Of a stretch of 64,000 nucleotides of DNA, positions 1 to 38,100 are shown piece by piece. The stretch covers positions 26,162,885 to 26,226,884 of the forward strand of contig NC_136003.1 of assembly GCF_048128805.1 (NCBI RefSeq), read 5' to 3'. The first letter of the stretch is position 1. Every line of letters begins with the position of its first letter. The stretch is from Centroberyx gerrardi (taxonomy: Eukaryota; Chordata; Actinopteri; Beryciformes; Berycidae). The translations under genes and the position numbers were made by a program. The notes beneath the pieces were generated by a model, which saw only the letters and a list, made by a program, of their open reading frames with translations, did no database searches and had not been told where the DNA came from.

Positions 1-347
1 GCCAGCTCTTGGTGTGATCCGGTCTGGAGCCCTCAAAAAACTGGATCACTGATGGTGAAGGGGAGAAATTGGGAAAGAAAAAGGAGATATAATTGCAAAC
101 TTTAAACAGCTTTTTAGGTAACTTAAGGTAGAATCTTACTATAAGAATTGATTATAGGATTTACATGTAGTCCCAAATAAGTTGTCCAATGCAAATTTAA
201 AAGATTGGTGTAGAAAAAATGATTTCATAACTTTTCTAAGATGTTATCTGGCTGCACCCCAATCTCAAAAATGTAGTTAGGGTGCAGCCCCTCCAGTTCA
301 TAATGATTTTTTTTCAGATGTGCCTATTCTTTACACCATTTACTTAC

Positions 348-1726
348 AGATCTGAGCAAACACAGCATTGATGATGCACTGGATGAAGACCAGCGTCTGG
401 GCGAATCGAAACGTCTCCTTCTTTTCCCCCTGACCATATTCGCCTCGAGTGCTGGAGAAATCAGAGAAACAGCAGAGTGTTGAGTGCAGTACAACACAGA
501 CGCTGACAAGGGGGGGGGGGGTACTTTCATGAGACCCCAAGCTGGAAAAGGCCCTTCAGAAAGGAGAGGCGACACTGTACTAAGTTACATGTGACAGGGT
601 GGGGGGCCCAGTGGGGTATCTTGCAGGGGGACACAGAATTTCTAGCAGCACCCTTGCTTGTTGGTGACAACAGACAGTTGTAATCAAGGAGTTCAAAACA
701 CATAAGAGACAGTGGCTTCAATGTTGTACCATATGAAATGAAAGAAAATCATTCAACTTTATGAGGAAGTGGGCCTGGATGAGCCACCAGTTTCGAGTCA
801 TCCTTTTGAAACCAGATATGATCTCTCTCCCTCTAGTGACTTAGGCAACAACATACCATGTGTGTCATGACTCTGTATGTGATATGCAATTGAGGCTCAG
901 CTGCACCTACTTTATTCACCCTCACTAGAGAACCATGAATGAGCATTGTTACTTATTTGTTTACAGATGCATATCAAAGTTTGAAATGTTAAGTCATTAA
1001 AGGATAAGATAATGTTAGCTGTGGTGGGATGGCAAGGGCTTTAATCAGTTTATGAGTGATAGGGACATGACACCATTGAAGTGGAAATAGAGACGACCTA
1101 GGCCCGATACATTCTGTTCTCTTGTATGTACATAATGTCAGGCCAAACTCCATTCAAAAATATGGCAATTTAATGTTTACTTTTTATTAGCATAGCTAAA
1201 TACCTGGTGGAACATGACATAACATCTTTAAGGAATCGTTAGGGGCCACCTGTAAATTCGACATACATATGCTCCACCAAGCAGCACTTATTTCAATAAA
1301 ATCTCAACTCAAATTGATTCGCATTGCTCGCTACCGTGGAAGACAAATGTGGGAATCACAGGCGAACGAGTTTTAAAAATTGAAACTATATTTAAATGAG
1401 TGCTGCTTGGTGGATCGTCTGTATGCCGAATTGAAGAGTAGCTCCTATCAATTCGGAAAGGTCTTAAATCGTGTTTTACGACGTAGCCTATATACACCGA
1501 TAAGCAAATAACACATTTTTGAATAGAGTTTGGTGATAGGTTCTCTCCACACGAGCTCCACAAGAACAGCACCTGTATCTGCACCTGTGTAGGTTACTTA
1601 CATAGTCTCTTGCAATATGCCGTAGTAGAAATAACAAACGAAGACTCCGAAGAAACAGACGATGAACCGTATCCGCTCGTTCTGCAACAGCGAGGCGGGC
1701 TTCCCAGCTCCTTTCCCCGCAGCCAT
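348..1726 (-). CDS. slc35b1: SLC35B1, ER nucleotide-sugar/ATP transporter, first two coding exons (partial gene)
   Basis: Coding exons are 1602-1726 and 348-451; the gene continues beyond the left edge. The joined product reads [20 protein letters not shown], then a first membrane segment containing [15 protein letters not shown], then [14 protein letters not shown] and [11 protein letters not shown]. This matches from memory the N-terminus of human SLC35B1, a multi-pass SLC35 transporter of the endoplasmic reticulum reported to exchange ATP and ADP. Exon 1 ends in two bases of an Ile codon at a GTAAGT donor and exon 2 supplies the third after a TTTCTCCAG acceptor. Exon 2 ends at a GTAAGT donor one base into the next codon. 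I chose the ATG at 1726 because it gives the family's usual short N-terminus; the frame stays open to another ATG at 1852, so a longer start is possible. The first 347 bases show no further exon. Confidence 0.93.
1143..1533. mobile_element. Short inverted-repeat DNA transposon (MITE family A, copy 1)
   Basis: The left end has CCAAACTCCATTCAAAAA and the right end carries the reverse complement, TTTTTGAATAGAGTTTGG, about 390 bp apart. Diverged copies occur at 42999-43508 and 45212-45584, with a partial one near 45735-46025. It lies in slc35b1 intron 1, within 70 bp of exon 1. No coding capacity is seen, so it is probably a non-autonomous element; the superfamily cannot be told. Confidence 0.65.
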
Positions 1727-2475
1727 GCTGTCCTCGACCAGTCCGGGTATGGAAACCGATACCGCTCCGCTCCCGCTGCCCCTCAGGCCGACGTCCCGCT
1801 CCACTATAGCCGATGTCACGAGTCCGGAAATGGTGCCCGCTTTTAGCCCCAACGTAACGGGGTCACAGTTTCAACTCGTCGATCTTCCTCCGACCCTTTC
1901 GGCCACAAAGCTCGCTAAAGCCGGCTAACGTTTCCCTGAGGTGTCTGGAGCTGCACAGACATGCAGGCAGCTGTCATGTCATCATTGTTTAGCTTTTATT
2001 ATTCCGACTTATCACCTGCCTATACCTCCTCCGACTGTCTGGACCTCCCCTCCAGGACAGATGTAAAATCAAAAGCATCCCATTCACACCCAAGTAAGGG
2101 TGAAAATGTACTGTCAGATATGCAAAGTAACCGTGTTTTCATTGAGAGGAAAGATAGATTATGAAGGGGGAAGACGCATCAAGAAACGGGTTAGTAAAAG
2201 GACCTCAGTCGTCTCAACAAAAGCCTGGACTGTTAGATATAATTTATAAATTTAATCTCGAACACAAAAGCGAGATGGTGGGTAAACGATAGCAGCATCA
2301 ATTCATAGTCAAATACACTACGAGTAAGCCCTTACAGTGTTATTATAACTGATTTAGTTTGGTCGGATTGTGTACCATGGCAGTTATAAAGGCTACTATT
2401 AAAATGTATGAGGGCCTTCCTTGAAAATGTCGCGTGCCCTTTTGTCGTCCTAGGATGTGGATGAATCTCATTGGG

Positions 2476-2510
2476 CCATATAAGGCAATAGTGAGCCACT
2501 TTCGGCCAAT
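2476..2510 (+). promoter_or_regulatory. Perfect CArG box followed by a CCAAT box
   Basis: CCATATAAGG at 2476-2485 fits the SRF consensus CC(A/T)6GG exactly, and CCAAT lies 20 bp on at 2506-2510. The pair is about 750 bp upstream of the slc35b1 start codon, with no other gene start nearby. Function is inferred from motif spacing only. Confidence 0.3.
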
Positions 2511-3227
2511 CGCAAAGCGGAGTTTAGAAAAAAGGCGGTGCTTCAACTCAAAAACCGCAAATCCACGTGTCAAAGGCACAGATGACAACAAAGAAAACCA
2601 CCCGAAACCTTGTCAGTATGCGACTATTGAAAGGAATCCCGGCGTCCACAAAAGTTGTTTGGGATTTTATTTTCATTAAAATATCAACGTCACAATAAAC
2701 GTTTTAAACTATATTCACCTGAAAAAAGTAAAAGGAGGTTGCACACCCAGGTCTGACCCAACCCTGAAAAATACAGCTATACAAATGATACTGATTGTCC
2801 ATTTGCATCTACTTCTGCTTCTGCTGTGACATTTTTATAGAACATGTTTTTTTGGGGTTTTTTTTTTTTTTAATTCAATGATGCATAGGATCATACGGAC
2901 AAACAGTTCATTGTCAATATGAACAATAATAGGCTATTCAAGCAGAGGGAAATCAAATTATGCCAAATCAAAGTGAATACTTAAAACACTGGCACAGTGT
3001 GACCAAAGCTACACTCAAGCAGAAATGGGACTGAAGTGTTAACTGTTCTCTCTTATTATGGGGGGGAATACCTGATAATTGAGTGCTTATTAAACCACTA
3101 AATCACAACAAACTCAATTTGACCCATTCAAATTCTGCTGAGTGAAGTTTGCAACAGTCTGGAGAAAATAACACCCTCTGTTGGCTAGTAAGGCTAATAA
3201 AATGTCCATCCCTGCTCATAAGTAACT

Positions 3228-3800
3228 TTAAACGATTGAAGTGTAAACAGAAAGGTCCATCATCATGAACCGATGAGCCCATTTCTTATATGAATACAAA
3301 AACAATATCACCAGCTTCCTTACTTCTTCCAAAAATACAAAAAAAAGTTGAAAACTCCTTAGAAATACATCTGTAGAAAAGCACCATAAACTATGAATGG
3401 GCCCTATGAAAATACTGGGAAAACATCTCTCTTCAACCAATAGTTTATCTGACATTTCAAGAACAAATTCATCAAGTACTTCTGCCCCTCTTTCACCAGT
3501 GAAGTCTATCAAATTAAGTTTATCTAAACGTAATGACACTTTACTGGGATAGTAATCAATAGTAATGGATAGTAAGATAGTAATACCCATTTCAACATGT
3601 GTACTAAGTGCTTCTGGTTTTGACACTGAATTCACATGAAATTCTGACATCAAATGAAAACATACCGGGCAGAATGCAGACTCTAATACGCTGAAACGAT
3701 AACTAAAACGCCATTCAAATTTATCAGAGGAGAACCATGTCAAAAGTTCAGACATCCTTGAAAAAAAAAAGAAAGGCACCACGGGGCAATTGTGGAACAA
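3228..3800 (-). CDS. Unrecognised 190-codon open reading frame
   Basis: An ATG-to-stop frame of 190 residues in AT-rich intergenic DNA, starting about 125 bp beyond the fam117a poly(A) signal on the same strand. The predicted product has a hydrophobic start and a mixed-charge middle (DFTGERGAEVLDEFVLEMSD). I see no known domain. A pyrimidine-rich tract ending in CAAG sits about 45 bp inside the frame and could be a splice acceptor, so part of it might be an exon. Its length in AT-rich DNA is unusual, but chance, an old pseudogene or transposon remains are all possible. Confidence 0.2.
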   Translation of the reverse strand: MFHNCPVVPFFFFSRMSELLTWFSSDKFEWRFSYRFSVLESAFCPVCFHLMSEFHVNSVSKPEALSTHVEMGITILLSITIDYYPSKVSLRLDKLNLIDFTGERGAEVLDEFVLEMSDKLLVEERCFPSIFIGPIHSLWCFSTDVFLRSFQLFFVFLEEVRKLVILFLYSYKKWAHRFMMMDLSVYTSIV

Positions 3801-3925
3801 TTTAAGTGCCGATCAAGTAATTATCAGCTGTGAGTCCAAGCTCCCTGCAGGCGGGAACAATCAGTAAATCAGTCAAGAAGGACTTTTTAGAGCAGAGTTA
3901 ATCTGAAGTATAACAGTAACAAATG

Positions 3926-3931
3926 TTTATT
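3926..3931 (-). terminator. fam117a: Poly(A) signal of fam117a
   Basis: AATAAA on the minus strand (TTTATT on the plus), 200 bp after the fam117a stop codon. It predicts a short 3' UTR. Confidence 0.6.
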
Positions 3932-4130
3932 GTCAGGCGTTGATTCTGATCAGACTGACGAGACGGCGTGTTACAGCAGAGATGGACGAGACGACGACAG
4001 GGATCCGCTGTCGTCGTACATATAAAACGTCTTCACTTCTCCTCCAGTTCCAGAAGAATCCCCCCCCCGGCGGTGTTCGCAGTGCGGTCGAGTCCTGATA
4101 GAGCCCCGATAGAGTCCGCTCGGTATCCGC

Positions 4131-11626
<7,496 letters not shown>

Positions 11627-12240
11627 CCCCCACTCTCTTCTTCACCAGGCGAAATAAATGTATGGGAAAAACACGCTGCTTTGCTTTTTTCTTCTGTCGT
11701 CTTTCAGCGGACTTGTGCTCAGCGCAGGCTTTTTCTGATCGCATCCAGTTAATAATCAGTGATCACCCAAAACTGTGCTCGGGCCTCTCGTTAGGCACCC
11801 AGCTTGAGCTTTCTTTTGTGATGACCATGGTTTTCCTTTCAGCTTCTGTTTCGGATTGAAGAGCCAGGAGCCTGAGCTGAGTGAGTTTTGCGGTTTAACA
11901 CATCACAGATCCCGAGTTATCCTTCATCTTAAGAGCAGAGGATAAAATCTGTAGGCTTCTGGCTGCGCGCTCCTCGCACATCGTTGCTTATTTCCCTTGT
12001 GTGCGAAGTGACAACACAACAGCTCAACCTGTGCAACTATCTCGTGTAGTGTATGATGCCAAGGGGCCAAATCTCCGTCTGGTTGGCTCCTGCAGAATAC
12101 TACTGAGTGCTTATTGGTCATCTGACGTGTCTGTCTCTGAAGGGAAAGCCCCGCAAAAACTTCAAGTTCCCACCCACTTTGTTGAGATTCTTTCCACCAC
12201 TATGCGGGGCATGGCCCTTCCCCTCCTCCCCTGGTCTATT

Positions 12241-12242
<2 letters not shown>

Positions 12243-12302
<60 letters not shown>
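12243..12302. repeat. (GT)30 microsatellite
   Basis: Uninterrupted GT dinucleotide run of about 60 bp upstream of fam117a. It creates poly-Cys/Val ORFs that are not genes. Confidence 0.95.
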
Positions 12303-12304
<2 letters not shown>

Positions 12305-13496
12305 TCCCCAAATTGGGGTTTGTCCAGGGGTCCTTGAAGTGGCTCACGGAGTCCCCCAGCAAAATGAGGACTAGTTTATTTTCACTATTATTTTATTTGG
12401 ATATGGGGCAGTAAAAGAATGACACAGGAATGTTCACTGTCACACTTAAAATACGTTGGACTGCATTACAAGTAGATTAGAAATCCATAAGCATAAACTT
12501 TTCTTACAATATAATCATCAAATACCAGAGAATTACATTCAATTTAATATCACGCCATTAACTTTACAGTTGGCCCATAAATGATCCAATCTCCTAATTT
12601 GCACATTGTTTGTTATATCATTCTGTAGTTATAATAATTACTCACACACTCACAATGAGCTTATAATGCACTTATGATGCATGAGCAGCACTTCACTTAT
12701 ATTCATGTCATTATTTGATCTGTGATAAAAACAACTCAAAACAAGAGCAAAAACCCTTCTCCGTTATTCAATAACACTTATACATTTTGATGTTTCTTTT
12801 GCTACTAAGCTATCCAGCTAGTTAGTAAGGCTAGAAAACTTGGTGGGAAACAACCAGACTAACACAAACTGATAATACTGTAGCTGGATGGATGTTTACT
12901 AAGCGACATCATCACTGAACGGCATGAACAGAATATATTTTCCCCCACCAAGCCCCATGTCTTAAAACGAAACTGTAATAGCACGTGCATGTCCTCCCAT
13001 CAGGCTTCAGGGCTTTTACTGGGGCCGGATGAACTGAACTCATGCATTACTCACACATGTCACTGGAGGTCAGTGGAATGCCACCAACTACAGTATTTAG
13101 ACTACAGAAAGCTTGCTGTTGGGCTCCATAATGACACTGAATAACAGACTCTGAGACCTTCGTGCATGATGAGTACTGAGGCTGTACTCCTGAAGGAAAT
13201 TGAGCGGATGTGTACTGGAAGATATCATCAGGGGAAATCAGATGAGAAAATCTGAATCCAGAGGGTGTGTTGACTTTTGATATCTACTGAATTTCATTAT
13301 AAAACAGTTTGGGTGGGGTGAACGGAGCTCACCCACTCCAGTCTGCCGCTCTGTGACTGCTGAGGGAAGCGGCGCTCTCTGAAGGAATCTCCCTGAAGAA
13401 GGAAGAATCATGACCAATCAGCACCAACTGCAGCTCACATTAATTTGAATGGACCTCTGAATAAAAAGACAAATAGTTCCTGATTCTGTAACAAAT

Positions 13497-13745
13497 CATA
13501 ATAATGATGTGATATTTTATTGATCCCCACAGGGAAATTCTCTTTTCTCTTGCTCTCAGACAGGGAGGTCAGAGGTCAGAGGTCAGCTACAGAGCAGTAC
13601 CTCTGGAGCTGGTAGGGATTCAGTGTCTTGCACAAGGACACTTCAGCAGGGTGGATGCTTGCTGACATCAGGACATGAACCCAGGTCCTCCAGGTTAATT
13701 AATGGACCGTCTCTTTAACCTGCTGACTGCTCAGTCCACTCCATC
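13497..13745 (-). mobile_element. Short retroposon with a LINE-like 3' tail
   Basis: Minus-strand reading ends in TCCCTGTGGGGATCAATAAA, a tail seen on many fish LINE/SINE elements. Before it are CTGAAGTGTCCTTGTGCAAG and a GGGTTCATGTCC stretch resembling a B-box remnant. Family not identified further. Confidence 0.5.
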
Positions 13746-14264
13746 TCCACGGCTCTGTGCTATTGGTATAAAAGCACTTCCTTGAGCACATTTATTGTTA
13801 CACCAGTGATTTCAATTAAATAAATGTCTTACTCACTGTTCATTGGAGTTCTATGGCTGCAGTCAGTCAAGGGATATTTTGATCCATCTACAGGCATCGC
13901 TTGAATTAAGACACTGTCCACACACATGTGGACTTGCTGGTAAAATAAGTAATGTGATTGTTATAAATTATCTACATTCCTGTCAAGAATACGTACTGAA
14001 TATGTTTATCGTGGTTGTTTTTAGGAAATAGTTACAATTCAGTATATTTATGGTAGGTTACACATTGTATGAGTTAACCATAACATTGTACACTAGCATG
14101 TTTATCCCATGCAACAGGTTGTTCACTCCATAAACCTCCTGTTTTTTGTTTTTTTTTAACCATTTTGATGTCTTTCCTTGTAACTAGAAACCCAGTAATC
14201 AATCTCCGCAGCAGGGAGCAGCCAACACAGACAGTCAGAGACAGACATAACGGAAAAAAGGCAG

Positions 14265-14270
14265 TTTATT
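14265..14270 (-). terminator. rundc3a: Poly(A) signal of rundc3a
   Basis: AATAAA on the minus strand, about 950 bp after the rundc3a stop codon. It defines a 3' UTR of roughly 0.95 kb at 14.25-15.21 kb, within which no other gene is seen. Confidence 0.55.
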
Positions 14271-15162
14271 GCAACAAAAAACAGCCGGCATCAAAGAAAA
14301 AATAACCAAATGTATACATGTAAAAAGAACATATAGCTAGACTGGATAAAAATAAGATAAATTAACAGAGGTGGGAGCATAAGATTTGATAGAATCAATA
14401 AATTGCTGCACAGATTTACACATACTGTAACAGTAATGTTTGATTACTCAAGCAAGGTGATGATATGGCATTTCAGGGTCAGGGGACCCCAGACTTTGAT
14501 GCTGATATGATTCAGTCACACTCATCAAACACACCTCTTAATGCTACTCTAGGAACACTCTCCATCAGCATCCAGTTACTGTCAGGACAGTCTGTAGAAT
14601 CCCATCCTCTATATGGATAATGTGTACCTCTGAATATGATCATCACATCTCTCTTGGCAAATGCTCTGACTGCATCCGAAGAGCTGTAGCTGCTGTTTTG
14701 GTTACATTTTGACGGGAAATAGAGTAAAACAGGCCAACAGCGAGGGCACACTAACACACGGACGATGCAATGGACAGAATAATAACATTCAGAGGAGGAG
14801 CAGGACAGGAGAACAGTTTAAAGAGATAAACGGATGCTTTAGAAAGGTCTGAAAATCAAAGGTTCCAGAGGTATTGCATGATGTTGAAGGAAGGGATTCA
14901 CAGATACTATGAACTGGCGGTGGGAGGAGAGTGCGAGCGAAGAGTAGAGCGGGCTCAGCTTCATCATAACTAACACGTCCATCCATCCGTCCGTACAAAA
15001 ATCCAGATATGGGCGACGAGGCTTTCCCGTTGAATTCCCATGGAGCTGTTGATGGTAGCGGGGGGGGTTGCGGCTGGGTGGTTGGTCATGGTCAACGCAG
15101 CATCACCAGGCAGACAGGCTGGGGGATCGGGTTGGCTGTAGGCTCGGCACTGCTCACAGCGC

Positions 15163-15193
<31 letters not shown>

Positions 15194-15200
15194 GTTGTTG
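15163..15200. repeat. (GTT)n microsatellite in the rundc3a 3' UTR
   Basis: A run of TTG/GTT triplets lies just after the rundc3a stop codon (15215-15217). On the mRNA strand it is (AAC)n. Confidence 0.85.
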
Positions 15201-15214
15201 TGGTTCTGTAGCTC

Positions 15215-34092
<18,878 letters not shown>

Positions 34093-34173
34093 GTGAATTT
34101 GAACCCTTTCCCACCCTTCCCTTTTGTGTTTGTGTTGTCAGTACATCACCTTTGTCAGTGAAAAAAATTTTTG

Positions 34174-34254
34174 AATAAAATAACTTTTTTAGATTGTTAC
34201 TGCCTCATTGCTTGGTGTCATTGACTCGAGACATTAAAGTGAACAATGTTTATT
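34174..34254. terminator. Facing poly(A) signals of rnf113 and strada
   Basis: AATAAA for rnf113 at 34174-34179 (plus) and AATAAA for strada at 34249-34254 (minus, read as TTTATT). The two signals face each other 70 bp apart, so cleavage some 10-30 bp beyond each would leave the two mRNAs ending within tens of bases of each other. Confidence 0.6.
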
Positions 34255-35112
34255 GTCAAGTAAAATAGTCAACTTTAACATTTGCAACACTTTCTTCTGC
34301 CCTTTCTCTCAAATCTACATGCAACCAGACGAAACAAGCACCATTGTAACATTCACTGTAATGTAACACTGCCCAGAGTAAAGTCCAGGAAATACACAGT
34401 CTATGTTCTGAAGGTTCAAATAAACAGATGTTATATTTAACTCCTGTGCAACAAAAGTGATGCTTAAAGCATGAGATGTAGCGCACGATGCAACACGGGC
34501 AGAGAGCTTCTAAGAAATGCGTACACATGCTGTCCACAAGTCGTCCCTCGAGACAAACTTCTGTTACCTTCCATCTGGTGTAGACAAGGCTAATTGGGTC
34601 GGCCTGGGTGAGTTGTGTCCCCTTATGGTGGTCTCACTGAGCAGACAGGCCACATCAAACGAGGTAGAGTATCCCCTCTGAGGATTTAGCAGCTTCCCAC
34701 TGATCCCTTTCATGAGAATCTTCATAACAAAGCTGCATCTACATCCATGAACTGTCCTCTAACACCTCAGCAAGAGGGATAGAGGAGTCCTGTCCTGCTT
34801 TGGCTCCAAGGGGCTTGTAATGAGTGAGTACAATCTGAAGACGGGGGTGTGTGTGTGTGAGAGACAAAGAGGCAGTCAGTGCAAGAGTTTGTGCATATCT
34901 ATAGAAGAGCGAAAGCTTGTGAGAGACATCAAAGAGGCAAGATGGCTGCTGGCTTTTAAACTCTGTCTGTCCGAGAGGAGCAACTCCTTTTAGTTTGAGA
35001 TTTGAATTATTTACAAGGGAGCCATTACAAAAAACAAACCCAGTCCCCGGTCTCCTCAGAGCATTTCCCGTCAAAATCCTTCTCTAGTGTCTGCCCGACG
35101 CTTCCTCCACTG

Positions 35113-38100
35113 TCAGAAGTCCCAGTCGTCCACATCCAGGTGGCTGAGACCGGACTCCAGGCTGGCCAGGCCAGACGGAGAGTCCTGCGGCTGGGAGCTC
35201 TCAAAGCTGGTGATGGGCGACACCGGCCGGAACAGCTCCGGCAGGGCGTCCGAGGGCCGGCGCTTGATCTGAGACCAAAAAACAAACATTTGGAGTATTC
35301 ACCTCTGAAAACACATTCTATGGTTATAAGACAAGTGTCGGCAGGTGTCTTAGGAAAAGTTCATGCTCAAAGTATTGGGAGATGCTTGTGACACAAGCTG
35401 TCAGTGGTCATCTCCATGGTAACCAGCTGGATACTTCTGGCTGTTTTGTGTGTTTAGGAAAGATGGCTACTGGATACTGCGATATTGCAATACTGTGATA
35501 TTGATTTGACAGAGGACATTTTAAATGTACTTTTACTGCGGAAGAGAAAAAGATTGTGGTATGTGCGCCCGATAAACCAGACTAGAGAGGAACAGGTGAA
35601 TACCTCCTATTTAGACAGATGAGAGGCAGCACTTTCATTATTTTCAGATGTCACCAAATCAGGTTTGACCTCCTACATCGGATCGCACCATATGTTCACC
35701 ACCAAAACACCCACATGAACCCCATTGGAGTGTCAGGGAGATTGGTTGTGGCTCTACGGATCCTAGCATCTGGGTCATCTCAGCAGAATGAAGCAGCCAG
35801 TTACAGGCTGGGAACAACAACAGTGTTACTCATTCTGACTGAAATATACGAGGCAATGTGGAAGGCTTTGAAGCAAGACGGTTTCTGTTCCTTCACGTTC
35901 TGGGTGGGAGGAGATTTCGAGGGAGTTTTTGAGGGTGGGGAATTACCCAAACTGTGCACCGGCATCTGCTGGGAGCGATTATTTCAGCTACAAGGGCACG
36001 CATTCAGTGGTCCTCATGGCTGCGTGTGATGCCAACTACATACAAATTCAGTATAGAACCGCCTCCCACACTTGTCTTATGTATGATGGTTTCATAAGTG
36101 ATGTCAGGATTACTTAAATATCCTACACACCTGTTTGAAGAAGGAATGGCCTATGAGAGCGGCGGCAGACGGTCTGAAGGAGAAAAAAGGGAAACAAATT
36201 AATGACTTGATCCTCAATGGGGGATTCTTCATGATGTCCAGTGTAATGCTGAACATGCAGCCGGAGCTTGGCCCACCTCTTCTCCGGGTCTCTCTGCAGA
36301 CACAGCTCTACGAAGGCGTGGAAGTGTGGGGAGAACGTCCGGCTGTAGGGGTGTCCCGCCGACGAGGAGGAGGGCTCTCCGTTGGAGTGGCGCGCCCCTC
36401 CGGCCCCGGGGCCCTCGCAGATCCCGGAGTCGGCGCCGGAGCGGGACGGCTTCATGGACAGCTCCTCCGGTGGGATAGTGGTGGTGTCCAGCAAACACGG
36501 CACTGTCCCGTTCAGCTTCTCCAGCAGCATCTGTGGAAGGGAGGGGGGATTAGATAGGCCAGGTCACCCATATACATGCTACTTACTATGATGTATACTA
36601 TGAATTTTTGCCATAAATATTTATATCATCTTGGTCAACTTAGCTGTTAAGTGATGACAACAGACGCCAAAATATTATCTTGTGCCATCCAGATACTGGG
36701 GAAGGTTTATCATCGATTCATTTAAGCAAAATATTTTTGCAAGCAGCAAAGGTCAGGACACTAAACAACTTTATTTGGCGGGAACCTTTAATATGAAGGC
36801 TGAGGATCTTTTTCAAGCAGAGTACCAAAAATCAACTTTGTTTTCCAGCAATTTTCCCCCAGTACTCTTCAATATGAGTGCAGATAAATAAATGATTTTC
36901 AGCAGATGATGAGGGATAGCAGAACAGGTAGGGAGTCAATAGGTGTCTGCTCACCTGTGTGGCTGGCATGTCTTTGAAGGGAACGTGTCCGTTAGCCAGT
37001 TCACAGGCTGTGATGCCGAGGCTGTAGATGTCTGACCGAGAGTCGTAGCCCTGCAGGTTCTGAGAAAGACAAAAATCACATCTGAAATTACACCTAACTT
37101 TTTTTCTACCACTGCTTCACTTCTACTTCATGCTTCAGTTTATTCTGCTGCTAAATGTAGCATGAAGAAATATAAACGTAAGAACTCTGTTGCAAAACAG
37201 AGTATTAATTAATATGTTAATTAATATTAACATTAATTAATATTAATGTTAATATTGATCTGGGGATGACACAGTGTTAATCCAGCATGGTATAAAGCTG
37301 GGATGTGGGTGATCTCAGTACCTGCTGCAGCACCTCTGGGCTGAGCCAGGGCAGCACCTTGACGCTGTACTGGGGGAAGTCGTGGACAACTTTGGCCCTC
37401 TGGCCGTGACGGATCAGACTGAAGATGCTCCGCAGACCCGACATGCAGACCTGTCCGTCTGCTGAGATCAATACGTGGCTGGCCTTCACACTCCTGCATG
37501 CAACCACAGACAATTAGACAACTTCCAGTCCAGATCGTCACAGAATATCAGGTTAAACTTGTGCTTACAAGTAAGGTTAGACTGATATACTGGTTTGTCG
37601 ATATTGGCCTTTTAGAGAGATGCCTCCCTGATTCAACAGCCAAGAGATCAATACTACACTGAATATACTGAAATAATTGGCACAAAATATTGCAGCTTCA
37701 ATACAAAAAATATTGGTTTCTGCCTTCAAAAACCCATATCAGTCTAACCCTATTTAGGGGTATATATGTGTGCCTTACCGGTGCACATATCCCATGTGGT
37801 GGATGTACTCAAGAGCTTTGAGCATGCCCAGCAGAATGTATGCGATGGCCAGTTCACTCATACCATCAGTGAAATGGGTGCTGATCAAGTCTCTGGCTGA
37901 ACCTGGAAGATTATCACACACAGATGATGGTGAGAAAGCTATGGTCTAAGGATGAAGGCATTTCTGTTGTTGTTCACGTACATTTGTTTGGTAAAATACG
38001 TCACTGTGTTGGTTTAGGTCTCTTCCTTACCATAAGCCATGAAGGGGGTGATGACCCACAGCTCATTTTCAGCTATAAAGATGCTCCTATAGGGCAGAAT

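Larger units (their letters stand above)
1853..3925. other. Intergenic region between slc35b1 and fam117a
   Basis: This stretch separates the 5' end of slc35b1 from the 3' end of fam117a. It holds a CArG/CCAAT motif cluster near 2.5 kb, a poly-T run near 2850-2873 and one unexplained 190-codon minus-strand ORF (3228-3800). No recognisable exon was found otherwise. Confidence 0.6.
11630..14260. other. Intergenic region between fam117a and rundc3a
   Basis: This is the 5' flank of fam117a and the space beyond the 3' end of rundc3a. It contains a long GT microsatellite and a retroposon tail at 13497-13745. No exon was recognised. Confidence 0.6.

Noticed and set aside
12001-12414. 137-codon and 76-codon ORFs rich in Cys/Val
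   Set aside because: They are produced by the (GT)30 microsatellite; no homology and no splice logic. Similar ORFs at other GT/CA runs were also dismissed.
35619-36029. 136-codon plus-strand ORF as a host gene
   Set aside because: Its motifs are those of a Harbinger transposase with an internal gap; treated as a transposon relic.
36135-36557. 140-codon plus-strand ORF over the strada exon
   Set aside because: Antisense shadow of the exon encoding [13 protein letters not shown]; no independent support.
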